64,000 nucleotides of DNA, taken from Pseudomonas violetae. GTDB taxonomy: Bacteria > Pseudomonadota > Gammaproteobacteria > Pseudomonadales > Pseudomonadaceae. The stretch's first letter is position 1. Every line of letters starts with the position of its first letter. The notes under the pieces were generated by a model. The model made no database searches. It was not told the origin of the DNA and saw only the letters and a program-made list of their open reading frames with translations. Both the position numbers and the translations under genes were made by a program. This document shows, piece after piece, positions 1-8,502 of this stretch. The stretch spans positions 1 through 64,000 of the forward strand of contig NZ_JAKNRW010000016.1 in the NCBI RefSeq assembly GCF_023072615.1. The letters are read 5' to 3'.

Positions 1-123
1 GAGCTGCGCCGCGAACTGCTGGCCGGTAGTGCACCTGGTCATGAGTGGCCGCTGTCCGCCGGCGTATTACTGGTGGGCTCGCTCAAGGGCTTGAGTTTCG
101 TCCGGGAGTTGGTCGGCCTATGA
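1..123 (+). CDS. C-terminal fragment of an upstream phage tail gene
   Basis: The first frame is open from the window edge to a TGA at 121-123, giving about 40 residues (start ELRRELLAGS, end FVRELVGL). Its stop overlaps the ATG of the next gene in an ATGA, the usual spacing in a phage tail operon. The gene starts outside the window and I do not recognise the fragment. From its place before a baseplate and hub gene it could be the end of a tape-measure or circularisation-type tail protein, but that is only positional inference. Confidence 0.5.
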   Translation, partial: ELRRELLAGSAPGHEWPLSAGVLLVGSLKGLSFVRELVGL

Positions 124-671
124 CGCTACTCCTCGACGGTGAACAGATCCGCGGCATCGGCCTGAAGGTGACGGCCAGCCTGCGCATCGACAGCGGCGAC
201 CTGTCTGGCCAAACCAGCAACAGCGACACCGCGCACAACGGGTTCAAGCCGAAGACGCTGACCGTTGCGCTGACGATTCGCTACAAGGAAGCCGAGCAAC
301 TGCGCACGCTGATGAGCTTGGCCGAAGCCACGGAAGGTGGTGGCCAGCTCAAGACCTATCGAGTCGTTAACGACACTGCTGCGGCCTTCGGTGTGCGCCA
401 GGTGCAGTTCACGGACGGGGTCAGTGCTCGCGAAGACGACACCCTGGCCGCCTGGCGGATCCAGTTCACCCTGGCAGAAAAGCTCTCGAACCCTGAGCGC
501 GTGGAGAGCCGCCGCGCCGGCAACGCGGTGACCCAACAGTCTGCCCCGGGGCAAGCTGTGGGCGGATCCACCGGATCGGCCGGCACTGACGGCAGCGAGC
601 CAACCCAAGGTCTGACCGGCTTCGAGGCCACCCTAAAGAAAGTCGATCAATGGCTGGGTGGCGGCGCATGA
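120..671 (+). CDS. Phage baseplate/tail protein
   Basis: A 183-residue protein, probably a structural part of the tail or baseplate. I place the start at the ATG at 120 rather than further upstream, because that ATG overlaps the stop of the preceding frame (ATGA) and the sequence before residue 1 is the upstream gene read out of frame. Residues 1-135 look folded (MTLLLDGEQI... through QFTLAEKLSN). After that comes a Gly/Ser/Thr/Gln-rich linker and a short C-terminal helix (FEATLKKVDQWL). The next gene, a gp27-like hub, overlaps it by 4 bp. I recognise the type as the small baseplate protein that precedes the hub in Pseudomonas prophages; the exact role is inferred from context. Confidence 0.6.
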   Translation: MTLLLDGEQIRGIGLKVTASLRIDSGDLSGQTSNSDTAHNGFKPKTLTVALTIRYKEAEQLRTLMSLAEATEGGGQLKTYRVVNDTAAAFGVRQVQFTDGVSAREDDTLAAWRIQFTLAEKLSNPERVESRRAGNAVTQQSAPGQAVGGSTGSAGTDGSEPTQGLTGFEATLKKVDQWLGGGA

Positions 672-1363
672 GCATGAAACTGCACAAGGTGCTGAGCATT
701 GACGGCACGACTTACCCGATCGTCCAAGACGATGTGCGCCTGACACTGAGCAGCCCCGGCCGGGCGGCCTTCACCATCCAGGCACCGGCCGCCGTAAAGG
801 GCTTGGTCACCCTGGACCTGGGCTACAACGACAACCCGCTGCAGCGCCATTTTCTCGGGTACGTGGAGCGCTGCACCCAAGCCAACCAGGTGGAGCAGGT
901 GCTGGTCTGTCGCGAGATGGCCGGCATTCTGGCCCGCCCACTGCCGATGAATCTGCGTCATGCCGACCTGCGCACGGTCCTGGGCGAGATCAGCAACCAG
1001 ACCGGCCTGAAGTTTCGCGTGCCGGACCAACCCTACACCCGGAACAAGGTCCCGTTTTTCTACAACCTGGCCGGCGGATATCAGGCGATGGACACGCTGG
1101 CCAAGGTGTTTGCCATCGATGACTACATCTGGCAGCAGCAGGGCGACGGCGAGGTGTTCGTGGGCAGTTGGGCACACAGCTTTTTCGGTGCTCGATCGGC
1201 GCTGCAGTTGCCGGTGGGGCTGTTCAATGACTACCAGGGCAACCAGAGCGCCATGATTGCGGCGATTCCCGGGCTACGTCCTGGTGCAACCATCAACCAG
1301 GGCGAGCGCATCACGCATGTGACGCTGTCCGGCAACCAAATGGGCATCCGATGGAAGACGTGA
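668..1363 (+). CDS. Phage baseplate hub, gp27-like / late control D-type
   Basis: A 231-residue protein that should form the trimeric hub joining tail tube and spike. The start is the ATG at 668 (MSMKLHKVL), which overlaps the previous stop by 4 bp. The first half has the beta-rich start usual for hub proteins (YPIVQDDVRLTLSS, then LDLGYNDNPLQRHFLGYVE). The middle contains RTVLGEISNQTGLKF, typical of the hub domain that reads the on-axis tail signal, and ends in short beta segments. It overlaps the following spike gene by 13 bp, so the two are probably translated together. The family call rests on the pattern and the hub-spike gene order, not on an alignment. Confidence 0.65.
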   Translation: MSMKLHKVLSIDGTTYPIVQDDVRLTLSSPGRAAFTIQAPAAVKGLVTLDLGYNDNPLQRHFLGYVERCTQANQVEQVLVCREMAGILARPLPMNLRHADLRTVLGEISNQTGLKFRVPDQPYTRNKVPFFYNLAGGYQAMDTLAKVFAIDDYIWQQQGDGEVFVGSWAHSFFGARSALQLPVGLFNDYQGNQSAMIAAIPGLRPGATINQGERITHVTLSGNQMGIRWKT

Positions 1364-2301
1364 TCGTTCGCGCCGTGGAGCGCGCATACCCTGAGCTGCC
1401 CGGTGGTTACCACCTGCCGCGCTTCGCCCGGGTTGTCGGAGTGGCCGATGCCCCGGCCGGCGCCGGGATCTGCGATGACTTTCGTCCACGCTTCGCCGTG
1501 GACCTGCAGGTGCTGGGCGTCGACGGTGAGCCTGATGCAGAGCTACCGACCTTAGCCGGCGTGCCGCTGCCCGTACCTCTGGGCGGAGATGAGATGGGCT
1601 TCTTCGGGTTTCCCGAGGAGGGCACCATGGTGGTGGTCGGGTTTGCCTATGGGCTGCCGCACAAGCCATTCATCCAAACGATCCTGCCACACGGATTGAG
1701 CCTGCCCAAGGTGCCAAAAGGTGACCAGGTCTGGCAGCACAGCGAAGCGTCTCAGCAGCGCGTGGAAGCCGATGGCAGCTGGTTACGCCAGACCGATGGA
1801 CGGATCCGCGACGAATCGATCGAGCGCGAAGTCCAGAGCCTGAACAACACCGAACGACACCAGAGCAGCACCCTGCAGATCGATGACCACTCGACCGAGT
1901 CGGTGGGCGGCATCAAGACGATCGAGGCGCTGGGCGCGCTCAAGTTGCTGTCGGCCGGATCCGCCAGTTTGGCGGCGGTAGACGACCTGCACCAAGCCAC
2001 CGGCCGCGACCTCAACCTGGTAGTGGGCCGCAAGTACAACGCGGCGATCGGCGGCGATCTGCTGGAGCGCATTAAGGGCGTCCGCAAAAGCGTGGCACCC
2101 ATCAACTGGATCGGCTCCGAGAGCGTGAACGTGCTGCAGGTGCTGTGTGACGTGATCGACCTGGTGATCCAGATGAACACCGATATCGCTAGCCACCAGC
2201 ACGCATCGAGCCCAGTCCCCACCAACGCGGCGAGCTTCGCCGGTCATGCCGGAACCGGCACACAACTTTCTGGGCAGCTCAAGCCCATCACCGGAGCCTA
2301 A
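1351..2301 (+). CDS. Phage baseplate spike protein, gp5/VgrG-like
   Basis: A 316-residue protein that would form the membrane-piercing spike beneath the hub. The N-terminal half has an OB-fold-like stretch (CDDFRPRFAVDLQVL, then GDEMGFFGFPEEGTMVVVGF, which resembles the gp5/gpV signature around PxVGDEV). The C-terminal half is a run of short, regular segments (QSSTLQIDDHSTESVGG..., LNLVVGRKYNAAIGGD) like the beta-helix of spike proteins. Near the end is SHQH followed by a Pro/Thr-rich segment; an HxH at the tip of phage spikes is known to bind iron. No lysozyme domain is visible. It starts inside the hub gene and is followed immediately by the tail fibre. Confidence 0.65.
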   Translation: MEDVIVRAVERAYPELPGGYHLPRFARVVGVADAPAGAGICDDFRPRFAVDLQVLGVDGEPDAELPTLAGVPLPVPLGGDEMGFFGFPEEGTMVVVGFAYGLPHKPFIQTILPHGLSLPKVPKGDQVWQHSEASQQRVEADGSWLRQTDGRIRDESIEREVQSLNNTERHQSSTLQIDDHSTESVGGIKTIEALGALKLLSAGSASLAAVDDLHQATGRDLNLVVGRKYNAAIGGDLLERIKGVRKSVAPINWIGSESVNVLQVLCDVIDLVIQMNTDIASHQHASSPVPTNAASFAGHAGTGTQLSGQLKPITGA

Positions 2302-2302
2302 T

Positions 2303-5263
2303 TTGGAACTCAAGAATTTCTTTGCCCAGGACGACCAGGGCAACAAGCTGCCAGGTGCCACTTGCCATCTGTACCACCGTGGAGCCGAAAGCCTCGCCAC
2401 AGGCCTGCAGAAAGCCAACGGTGTCGCGCTGTTGAACCCTTTTACTGCCGACCATAACGGCCTGGTTCAACTTGCCGCGCCCAACGGGCTTTATGATCTT
2501 CGGGTCACCAGTGGCGGTCGAGACTACCGGCTACCCGTGCAGTACATCGATGTTGCTGAGCACGTTGCTTTGGCACAGGCAGCGTCGACGATGGCCGCGA
2601 TTGCCCGAGATGCAGCGCTGTTGGCTAAGGGCGTTTTTACCAGCATGGCGAAGGCGCTGCAGGCCACCGTTAACGATGAATATTTCAGTTTGGTTTCGTC
2701 CGACCCAAATGAAGCTGTGATTTTGTACAGAAACAATGCGGGCGTTCCGGTAGCGGAAAAACGTTACGCCAGCGCAGAAGCGGTTGAGCGAGCCACGAAC
2801 ATCGCCCGTCGAGCGAATTACTTGCTGTCAGGTCGTGCGACCAAGATTACTAAAGTGGGCAGTACCAAGGATTGGTCGGTGAGCTGGGGCCGGCTGTACA
2901 TCTTCACTGGGACCGGCAAGGCCCAGGCCTACGTGCAAGCGGTCACCGACCTGGTGGTGCCGGATGGCAAGTGTGCCTATGTCGATCTGGCCGAGCCGTT
3001 GGTGGGCGGTGAGTACGTCGTGCACGTCTCCGCGCTATCGCTGTTGACCACGGCGAATCCGCCGGGCTCATACATCGACGACAGCAAGATCATCCTGTTC
3101 ACCTGCATGAATGACATCATCGGTGGCGAACTGTACCCGCAGTATCAGGCGGTGGCCGATGGCGCGGTGTCTCGTGCGTCCCTGAGTCTTGCCCAGCAGA
3201 ACGTCGTCGATCGGGCGGGCTGGCATGTGGTGGGTAAGGCCACCAAGCTGCAGCCGCTGGTTAGCACGCCAACCTCTTACACGATCAGTTTCCCTGAGCT
3301 GATTGTCACCGGCGGGGCGACCTTCGCGGCCAAGAAGGTCGCGCCGGTGGTTGATACAAACGTAGCGGTGGGTGAAGCCCTGTATGTCGATCTCGACGGT
3401 GCGCTGAATGCCAACGGCCAGCTGGTGGCGCAAGTGACCAGTGGAGGCTTTACGGCGGGCATGACGACCACCGGGGCGTTCATCTCGGATCGCAAGGTGT
3501 ACCTATTTATCAACGGCACGTCGGGGCTGGGCGGGCCATTGGCGCAGCAACAGATCTCGCTGGGCTTCATTGATGACACCCTGAAGAACCGTAGCGCCCG
3601 TGCCGCCTATCAAGTCGTCGGTGATCTGAGCGCCTTCGCGATGAATGGCTCGACCGGCGTGCTGTCCTTCAATGACCTGCGTGTGCCGCGTGGCGTGGGC
3701 ATCACCACATTGGTGGTGGCGGGCATGACCGATGTCTCTGTTCCGCTGGGCCAGGCGTTATTTGTCGACCTCAGCTCGGCGCCGGTGGGGGGCAAGTTGG
3801 TGGCCCAGGTTACGACCGGGGGTTACACCTCAAACTCGGGCAACATCAGCACCGGTGCGTTTATCGACGACACCAAGGTCTATCTGTTCATCAACGATCA
3901 GCTGGGGCATGCCGGAGTGCTGGCCGGGCGCAAGCCCACCAACGTCAACGTGTACCTGGGTGAGGTGTGGCTGAAGACGACCCCCACCAACATCATTTTT
4001 GATCCGGCCACCCGTACCTTGTCCTGGGACAACTACCTGATTCTCCCGATGCTGGGGGGCCAGGGCCGGATCAAACTGGCCGCCGGCTCCTACACCTTTT
4101 CCAATACCACGTTCAACGTCGCCTACCTAGACCTGAGCGCCACGGTGACTACCGGCGATACCCCGGCCAGCGCCGTGAAAGGAGGCCAGTACTACGACGC
4201 CACCAATGCCGAGCGCTTCCGGGGCTCACCGAGCCAGCTTCCACTGTTCTATTGGAACGGGGCCACCGACTTCGGTTCGCTTGGCGGCTTCCCCCCGGCC
4301 TCGGCCCCGGGGGCCGGCGTGCCGTCCGTGCTTGCGGCCGACGACGTAGTGGTCAAAGTCGGCAACAACACCGTCAGCGTGTTCGTCAAAGGGGCTAAGT
4401 CGGGGTCCAAGAAGTACCTGGAGCAAACCATTGGCTATGAAAATAAGCCGTTCGATCCAACGGGCGCCGACGCATTCGGCAACTCGGACCTGTGGCGCCT
4501 CAAGCACCAATATGAGTGCGACCTGACCGCCTCGACCATGAGCTTTACCCGCACCCGCGCTGGCCAGGCGCTGCTCAATGGCGGCGAGCTGACCTGTGCG
4601 ATCAAGCAGAAAGGCGCCAACGACTATATCGGCGGTTACCACGGCGATGAAGTCAAAACCTATGCGGTGCTGTTGCTCGATGGTGTGGAGATTCCGTTCA
4701 ACACCGTGGCCACCTATGTCGGCAAGCAGCTGACCCTGGTGCAGCATTCCAAGCTGTTCAAGTGGAACACTCAGGAGGAAGTGGCGACCCACTCGAAACG
4801 CGAGACCCTGAGTCACGCCGATGGCGGCCTGAAAATCGACATGGTTCAGCAAGTGAAGTGGTCGCAGGTTCTGGAGCTGGAGGCGGCAATGCTGACAATG
4901 CTGCCGATCAAGCGGCTCATCGCGGATACCACCGGTGAGGTCATTACCAACGCCGCCATGCGCGCGCCGTATGCCTCGAAAGAGGACGTTTCGATCACGG
5001 GCTTTGACCAGGTAACCACTTTGGGCTCGTTGCCGGATTGCCAGCTCTGGGGGCCTACCGGCATCTCAGCAAGCATACAGATGCTCAGGCACCCAGGCTT
5101 TGACGATTGCGGCTTTTATATCGCCAGTCCGCCGAACTACAACAAGCCCTATTACAGCGTGGCCGGCAGTAAAGTAAGCACTATGGGCGGCGTCACACAC
5201 CTCACTACAATCGGTGAAACGTGGGATGTGGAAAGTGTTATTAGGATGACTACCGCAAATTAA
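2303..5263 (+). CDS. Phage tail fibre/receptor-binding protein with internal repeats
   Basis: A protein of about 986 residues, probably the host-recognition fibre. I prefer the TTG at 2303: a GGAG lies six bases before it, the spike gene ends at 2301, and the conserved fibre start (LKNFFAQDD, then YDLRV and QYIDV) begins right there. An ATG at 2246 would overlap the spike and adds 19 unlike residues. Residues about 1-90 are the anchor domain. About 176-660 hold four diverged copies of a unit of about 100 residues, each with a strand ending in VDL, then ..GG.. and D..K(V/I).LF. The last 250 residues differ and probably form the receptor-binding tip. An intrinsic terminator follows directly, closing the tail operon. 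Confidence 0.75.
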   Translation: MELKNFFAQDDQGNKLPGATCHLYHRGAESLATGLQKANGVALLNPFTADHNGLVQLAAPNGLYDLRVTSGGRDYRLPVQYIDVAEHVALAQAASTMAAIARDAALLAKGVFTSMAKALQATVNDEYFSLVSSDPNEAVILYRNNAGVPVAEKRYASAEAVERATNIARRANYLLSGRATKITKVGSTKDWSVSWGRLYIFTGTGKAQAYVQAVTDLVVPDGKCAYVDLAEPLVGGEYVVHVSALSLLTTANPPGSYIDDSKIILFTCMNDIIGGELYPQYQAVADGAVSRASLSLAQQNVVDRAGWHVVGKATKLQPLVSTPTSYTISFPELIVTGGATFAAKKVAPVVDTNVAVGEALYVDLDGALNANGQLVAQVTSGGFTAGMTTTGAFISDRKVYLFINGTSGLGGPLAQQQISLGFIDDTLKNRSARAAYQVVGDLSAFAMNGSTGVLSFNDLRVPRGVGITTLVVAGMTDVSVPLGQALFVDLSSAPVGGKLVAQVTTGGYTSNSGNISTGAFIDDTKVYLFINDQLGHAGVLAGRKPTNVNVYLGEVWLKTTPTNIIFDPATRTLSWDNYLILPMLGGQGRIKLAAGSYTFSNTTFNVAYLDLSATVTTGDTPASAVKGGQYYDATNAERFRGSPSQLPLFYWNGATDFGSLGGFPPASAPGAGVPSVLAADDVVVKVGNNTVSVFVKGAKSGSKKYLEQTIGYENKPFDPTGADAFGNSDLWRLKHQYECDLTASTMSFTRTRAGQALLNGGELTCAIKQKGANDYIGGYHGDEVKTYAVLLLDGVEIPFNTVATYVGKQLTLVQHSKLFKWNTQEEVATHSKRETLSHADGGLKIDMVQQVKWSQVLELEAAMLTMLPIKRLIADTTGEVITNAAMRAPYASKEDVSITGFDQVTTLGSLPDCQLWGPTGISASIQMLRHPGFDDCGFYIASPPNYNKPYYSVAGSKVSTMGGVTHLTTIGETWDVESVIRMTTAN

Positions 5264-5278
5264 TAGTCAGCCATCCTG

Positions 5279-5304
5279 AGCCCGCCTTGAGCGGGCTTTT
5301 TTTC
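5279..5304 (+). terminator. Intrinsic terminator of the tail operon
   Basis: AGCCCGC and GCGGGCT form a perfect seven-pair stem around a five-base loop and are followed by a run of seven T. It lies 15 bases after the fibre stop codon and just before the end of the convergent HEPN-like gene. Confidence 0.9.
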
Positions 5305-5315
5305 GCCCAGCCTTT

Positions 5316-6044
5316 CTAGTGGCCAACTGTTTCTTCCATGCCGTAAATACCCATAAAACGAATCTTTAGAAACTCATTGTTCCTGATAAGAGTTTGGATC
5401 TGGTGTTCTCTAAACATGACTGACCTGGCGTTAATAGACCCATCCCAAGTTTGGAATAGAAACTGCTCAGCTGCCTCGTGGCCAATTCCCCACCATTGCT
5501 CAACGAAAACGTTGAGGAACGACGTCATCACTATGAGGGCTTCCTTGGCATCCCGGTTAGTGTAGAGCTCAGGGTCGTCACCCAAAAGTTTCGGCTTCTG
5601 GCTCCGCCCTTTCTTGGGCTCGGGTTTAATTACGCTGTGTTTGATCTGTTCGCCCGGATTGTTCGAAGTGTTCACCTGCACGATTTTGGGCGTGACCTTG
5701 GGATGAACCATGGCATTTCGATTCGAAATGAGGTTGTCGACATTTTGGACGTGGCGGTCACCCAGCATTAGTTGATTGTCTGTATGCCACTGCAGGACAA
5801 AGTCGAACTTGTCTAGGGTCGAGAACTTATCGAACTTCTTCTTTAACTTTTCGGTTACTTCGATGGACTCCAGAAAAGAGTTAGCCGCCGCCTCGATCGC
5901 ATAGTTCACGGAAAGTATTGAAGCCTTCGCCAGGGCGTTCTGGAGCACCTCGTTGCCGCAGTCCACTGCTGCTTCATACAGGACGATAGCGTCCGAGAAG
6001 ATAGGCAGGAAGTTGTTATGTCTCACGGTCACGTTGCGAATCAT
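5316..6044 (-). CDS. HEPN-like protein, prophage cargo
   Basis: A 242-residue protein of unknown specific function. It is almost entirely helical by eye. At about residues 108-115 it carries NRNAMVHP, that is R-N-A-M-V-H, the RX4H arrangement that forms the RNase active site in HEPN domains; the helix before it (HVQNVDNLIS) fits the fold. The C-terminal part (EALIVMTSFLNVFVEQWW...) may be a second helical bundle. AGAGG lies before the ATG, so the start is well supported. It is transcribed against the phage tail operon and sits between the tail fibre and the element edge, a place where prophages often carry defence genes. HEPN proteins often act as toxins or in defence, but that role here is inference, and no antitoxin partner is visible. 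Confidence 0.6.
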   Translation of the reverse strand: MIRNVTVRHNNFLPIFSDAIVLYEAAVDCGNEVLQNALAKASILSVNYAIEAAANSFLESIEVTEKLKKKFDKFSTLDKFDFVLQWHTDNQLMLGDRHVQNVDNLISNRNAMVHPKVTPKIVQVNTSNNPGEQIKHSVIKPEPKKGRSQKPKLLGDDPELYTNRDAKEALIVMTSFLNVFVEQWWGIGHEAAEQFLFQTWDGSINARSVMFREHQIQTLIRNNEFLKIRFMGIYGMEETVGH

Positions 6045-6544
6045 CTTGCCTCTCTATCTCTTCTCGCGCTGCGACCCATGGCAGGCGTCGGCACAGCGTA
6101 TCACTCCGTCCCACATGCCCAGTGGCTCTCTCGTCATGGAAAAATCCTGCGCACAAGAAAAAAACATCCGAAAAAGCACTTATCCCCCTCCCGCCGACGG
6201 GCTTTGTGTCCTTTTTTTGTGCAAATCCGGATGTAGTGCAAACGATCCTGCAGCCCAGGCGGGCCGTGGGCCTCTGCAGGGGATCGGCCATTGCACAGAA
6301 TGCAAAGTTTTGAAAGGAAATGCAGCGCGGTTGCATAACAGTGCGCGGGGCGGTCACGGACGGGGTAATGCTGGAACCCCCGGTTTCATTGGGCGAAAAC
6401 TTTGAAAACTCGGGTTTCGGTGGGTTTTCAAAAACGCGCACGATCTTTTTCGGGCGGCAATTGCCCGTGCGCGGGGAGAGGCCGATTCCCCTGCATCCCG
6501 CGTGGGGCGAGGGGTTCAGCAGATATCCGGCGTTGCAGTGCGTT
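6045..6544. other. 500 bp without a convincing gene
   Basis: Both strands have open frames here (for example 6016-6441 reverse and 6320-6985 forward), but neither has a convincing start, a protein-like composition or a recognisable motif, and the forward one runs antisense through the next gene. At 6191-6221 CCCG and CGGG flank a short loop before a T-rich stretch, a weak terminator candidate. I see no integrase, repressor or RNA gene. Confidence 0.45.
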
Positions 6545-6904
6545 TCACGCTTGCCCAGCAGCTGCCAATCGAAGGTGAGGCAACTCGGCCATGTTCTGCA
6601 GGCGCGTGAATTCTTTGGTCACGATGGGAATCAGCAAGCGTTCAAGGGCGTCGCGCAGCTTCACAGCTTGGTCTTCGCTCAACCTCTTTACAGAACCCGT
6701 AAGTCCGCTGGCACAACACACTTTGTCGGGATGGATGCCTATATCGTCCATGGTTCCATCAATGTAGCCGAGCAGGTATTCCCGGCGCTTGAACAGGACC
6801 GAACTTTCAGGGGCTTCCTGGTAATCCCAATGCACCTCCCAAGCCGCGCCTTTCTTGATGATTTCGATGATGGGTACTGCTGCTCGGGATGCTGTCTTAC
6901 GCAT
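6545..6904 (-). CDS. Small protein of unknown function
   Basis: A 119-residue protein I do not recognise. The start is supported by GGAGAG a few bases before the ATG at 6904. It begins with a basic segment (MRKTASRAA), has a mixed central part (AAWEVHWDYQEAPESSVLFKRREYLLGYIDG) and ends in helices (LSEDQAVKLRDALERLLIP...). Two Cys in VCCASG are the only notable residues. There is no signal peptide or membrane segment. It lies with the HEPN-like gene in the accessory DNA between the phage tail operon and the tRNA-Thr, so it is probably part of the same mobile element. The antisense frame is longer but lacks a ribosome-binding site. Confidence 0.5.
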   Translation of the reverse strand: MRKTASRAAVPIIEIIKKGAAWEVHWDYQEAPESSVLFKRREYLLGYIDGTMDDIGIHPDKVCCASGLTGSVKRLSEDQAVKLRDALERLLIPIVTKEFTRLQNMAELPHLRLAAAGQA

Positions 6905-6981
6905 GCTTACTCTCCTCGATCAGTGCGCGCCGGGGCATTTTTAAGGATAGCTACGGGATGCCCCATTAAAGTTTTTTTCAC

Positions 6982-7272
6982 CTGACCCCCAAATCCCTGT
7001 CAGACCATGGATATCTGTCAGCAAATGCTCTGGAGGCCCCGTGTTTACTGGGTTTGTGGGTCTGACACTGGGGGTGGATGTTTGTGTCAGTTCTGCCATC
7101 CGAAATATAAAACCCTTATAAATCAATGACTTGAAAAGTTGGAATCTGACACTGCTGTTTTGTCAGGTTTTGCCAGGTCGCTGACAACTTTCTGACATCA
7201 ACAAAAACGGCTAAGAGGCTTGAATTAGAAGGGTTAGACAGTAGTTAGAATAGTAATCTGACAAAACTGACA
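6982..7272. repeat. Cluster of ten CTGACA/TGTCAG hexamers
   Basis: CTGACA or its complement occurs at 6998, 7016, 7062, 7085, 7146, 7161, 7181, 7192, 7258 and 7267, in both orientations, and CTGACC at 6982. By base-chance about 0.1 copy would be expected in 275 bp. The stretch lacks a credible gene and is more AT-rich than its surroundings. A multi-site binding region such as an iteron-like origin or operator of the mobile element would fit; the function is unknown. Confidence 0.6.
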
Positions 7273-7481
7273 GGCTTTTGAGGGGTCAACCCAAATTTTT
7301 ATTCGCTTCGCATAGGGGGCGTTTCGTAATACGCGTACACACCGCAACGGCTCTTAAAATTCGGCCTATCACACCGCGACACTGCTACTTCTCACCCCTT
7401 CGCTACTGAGCTTTGGGCATGCTCGCTACGTGCCTTTCGGCCGCCACCTGAGCGCTTGTTACGTGGCTTGTTACGTGCGGG
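7273..7481. other. Non-coding edge between repeat cluster and tRNA-Thr
   Basis: About 210 bases with no credible gene. TTACGTGGC and TTACGTGCG at about 7459-7479 form a short direct repeat close to the tRNA terminator. If the element on the left integrated at the tRNA-Thr 3' end, its junction should lie in this stretch or in the tRNA itself. I cannot see the second copy of an attachment core because the other end of the element is outside the window. Confidence 0.3.
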
Positions 7482-7516
7482 ACAAAAAACAAAGGCCTGC
7501 ATCGCTGCAAGCCTTT
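7482..7516 (-). terminator. Intrinsic terminator of tRNA-Thr
   Basis: AAAGGCCTGCA (7491-7501) pairs with TGCAAGCCTTT (7506-7516) as an 11-pair stem with one G-T pair and a four-base loop. On the reverse strand it is followed by a T-rich run (7482-7490). It begins 9 bases after the tRNA CCA end. Confidence 0.85.
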
Positions 7517-7524
7517 GATTTATA

Positions 7525-7600
<76 letters not shown>

Positions 7601-7677
7601 GTGTTGGGCGACGATTATAGCGATTGGAATGGTTCTGTAAACCCCTGAATTCAGACTATTTTTGAGCGAGCCTCGGG

Positions 7678-8502
7678 TCAGGCTCGGCGCAGTGCTGTTC
7701 GGAGTTTGTGCAGGGCTTTCCAGGTGCGGCTGTTTTGGATGGCGTGCAGTTGTGCTTCGGCCTGCTCGGCGCGTTTTATAGCGGCGGCGAGGTGGTGTTC
7801 GGCGTCGCCGAGGGGGTGGCTGAATGTGTGGCCGCGGCAGAGCTGGAAGTTGTCCAGGTTGCAGGGCGGGATATCGAAGGCGGGTTTGAGGTTGAGGTGT
7901 TCTTCGGCCAGGTAGTAGGTGTTGAGGCCGTCGAACAGGATGGACTGGTAGCCGGCGTCGGTGAGCAGGGTTTCCCAGGTCTGGTTGCGCTCCCACGGGG
8001 TCTCGATGAGGATGATCCAGGGTCGCCACTGGCTGAAGTCCATGCCGCGCAGCACGGTTTCCTCGTGGCCTTCGACGTCGATTTTCAGGAAGTGGATGGG
8101 TCTGCCTTGGGCGTGTTGTTCGCAGATGGAGGTCAGGGTGTGCGATTGCACGGTGTGGCTGCGTACGTCCATGCCGGCGTCTTTACGCTGTTGGGCGACG
8201 GTGGGTTCAAGTGTCGACAGACCGGTGTCGGCGATGCTGTAGAACGTCAGGTCCTGGGCGTTTTCGCCGGCGACGCATTGCAGGTTGGTGTCTTTGGGGC
8301 GTTGTTCGCACAGGGCCTGGTGGTAATTGGCGACGGGCTCGACGTTGATGCCGGTCCAGCCATGGTCATAAAAAGCCTTGGTGACCGAGTCGTGGACGGG
8401 ATCGTTGGCGCCTATATCGATGTAGAAGCCATTTTCGACGTTTCCGAGGGCGCGCCACAGGCGGATGTCTTCGAAGTTCTGTGCGTAGGAAATAAACGTC
8501 AC
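7678..8502 (-). CDS. FkbM-family methyltransferase
   Basis: A 274-residue SAM-dependent methyltransferase of the FkbM type, a family that usually O-methylates sugars or polyketides. Motif I is seen as GFYIDIGANDPVHDSVT (about residues 25-41), followed by NVEPVANYHQAL for the acidic strand-2 end. FLKIDVEGHEETVLRGMDF (about 138-156) is the typical FkbM DVEG segment. The C-terminal 40 residues are a basic coiled helix (AAIKRAEQAEAQLHAIQNSR...). The start codon is a GTG at 8502 with AAAGGA about a dozen bases before it. It stands alone next to tRNA-Thr; no glycan cluster is visible, so the substrate is unknown. Confidence 0.8.
   Translation of the reverse strand: MTFISYAQNFEDIRLWRALGNVENGFYIDIGANDPVHDSVTKAFYDHGWTGINVEPVANYHQALCEQRPKDTNLQCVAGENAQDLTFYSIADTGLSTLEPTVAQQRKDAGMDVRSHTVQSHTLTSICEQHAQGRPIHFLKIDVEGHEETVLRGMDFSQWRPWIILIETPWERNQTWETLLTDAGYQSILFDGLNTYYLAEEHLNLKPAFDIPPCNLDNFQLCRGHTFSHPLGDAEHHLAAAIKRAEQAEAQLHAIQNSRTWKALHKLRTALRRA

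Noticed and set aside
6320..6985. 221-codon forward frame beside the HEPN-like gene
   Set aside because: Runs antisense through the 119-residue gene, which has GGAGAG before its start; no ribosome-binding site or protein-like pattern here.
6941..7126. 61-codon reverse frame inside the CTGACA cluster
   Set aside because: No ribosome-binding site and no protein-like pattern; repeats occur in non-coding context and in both orientations.
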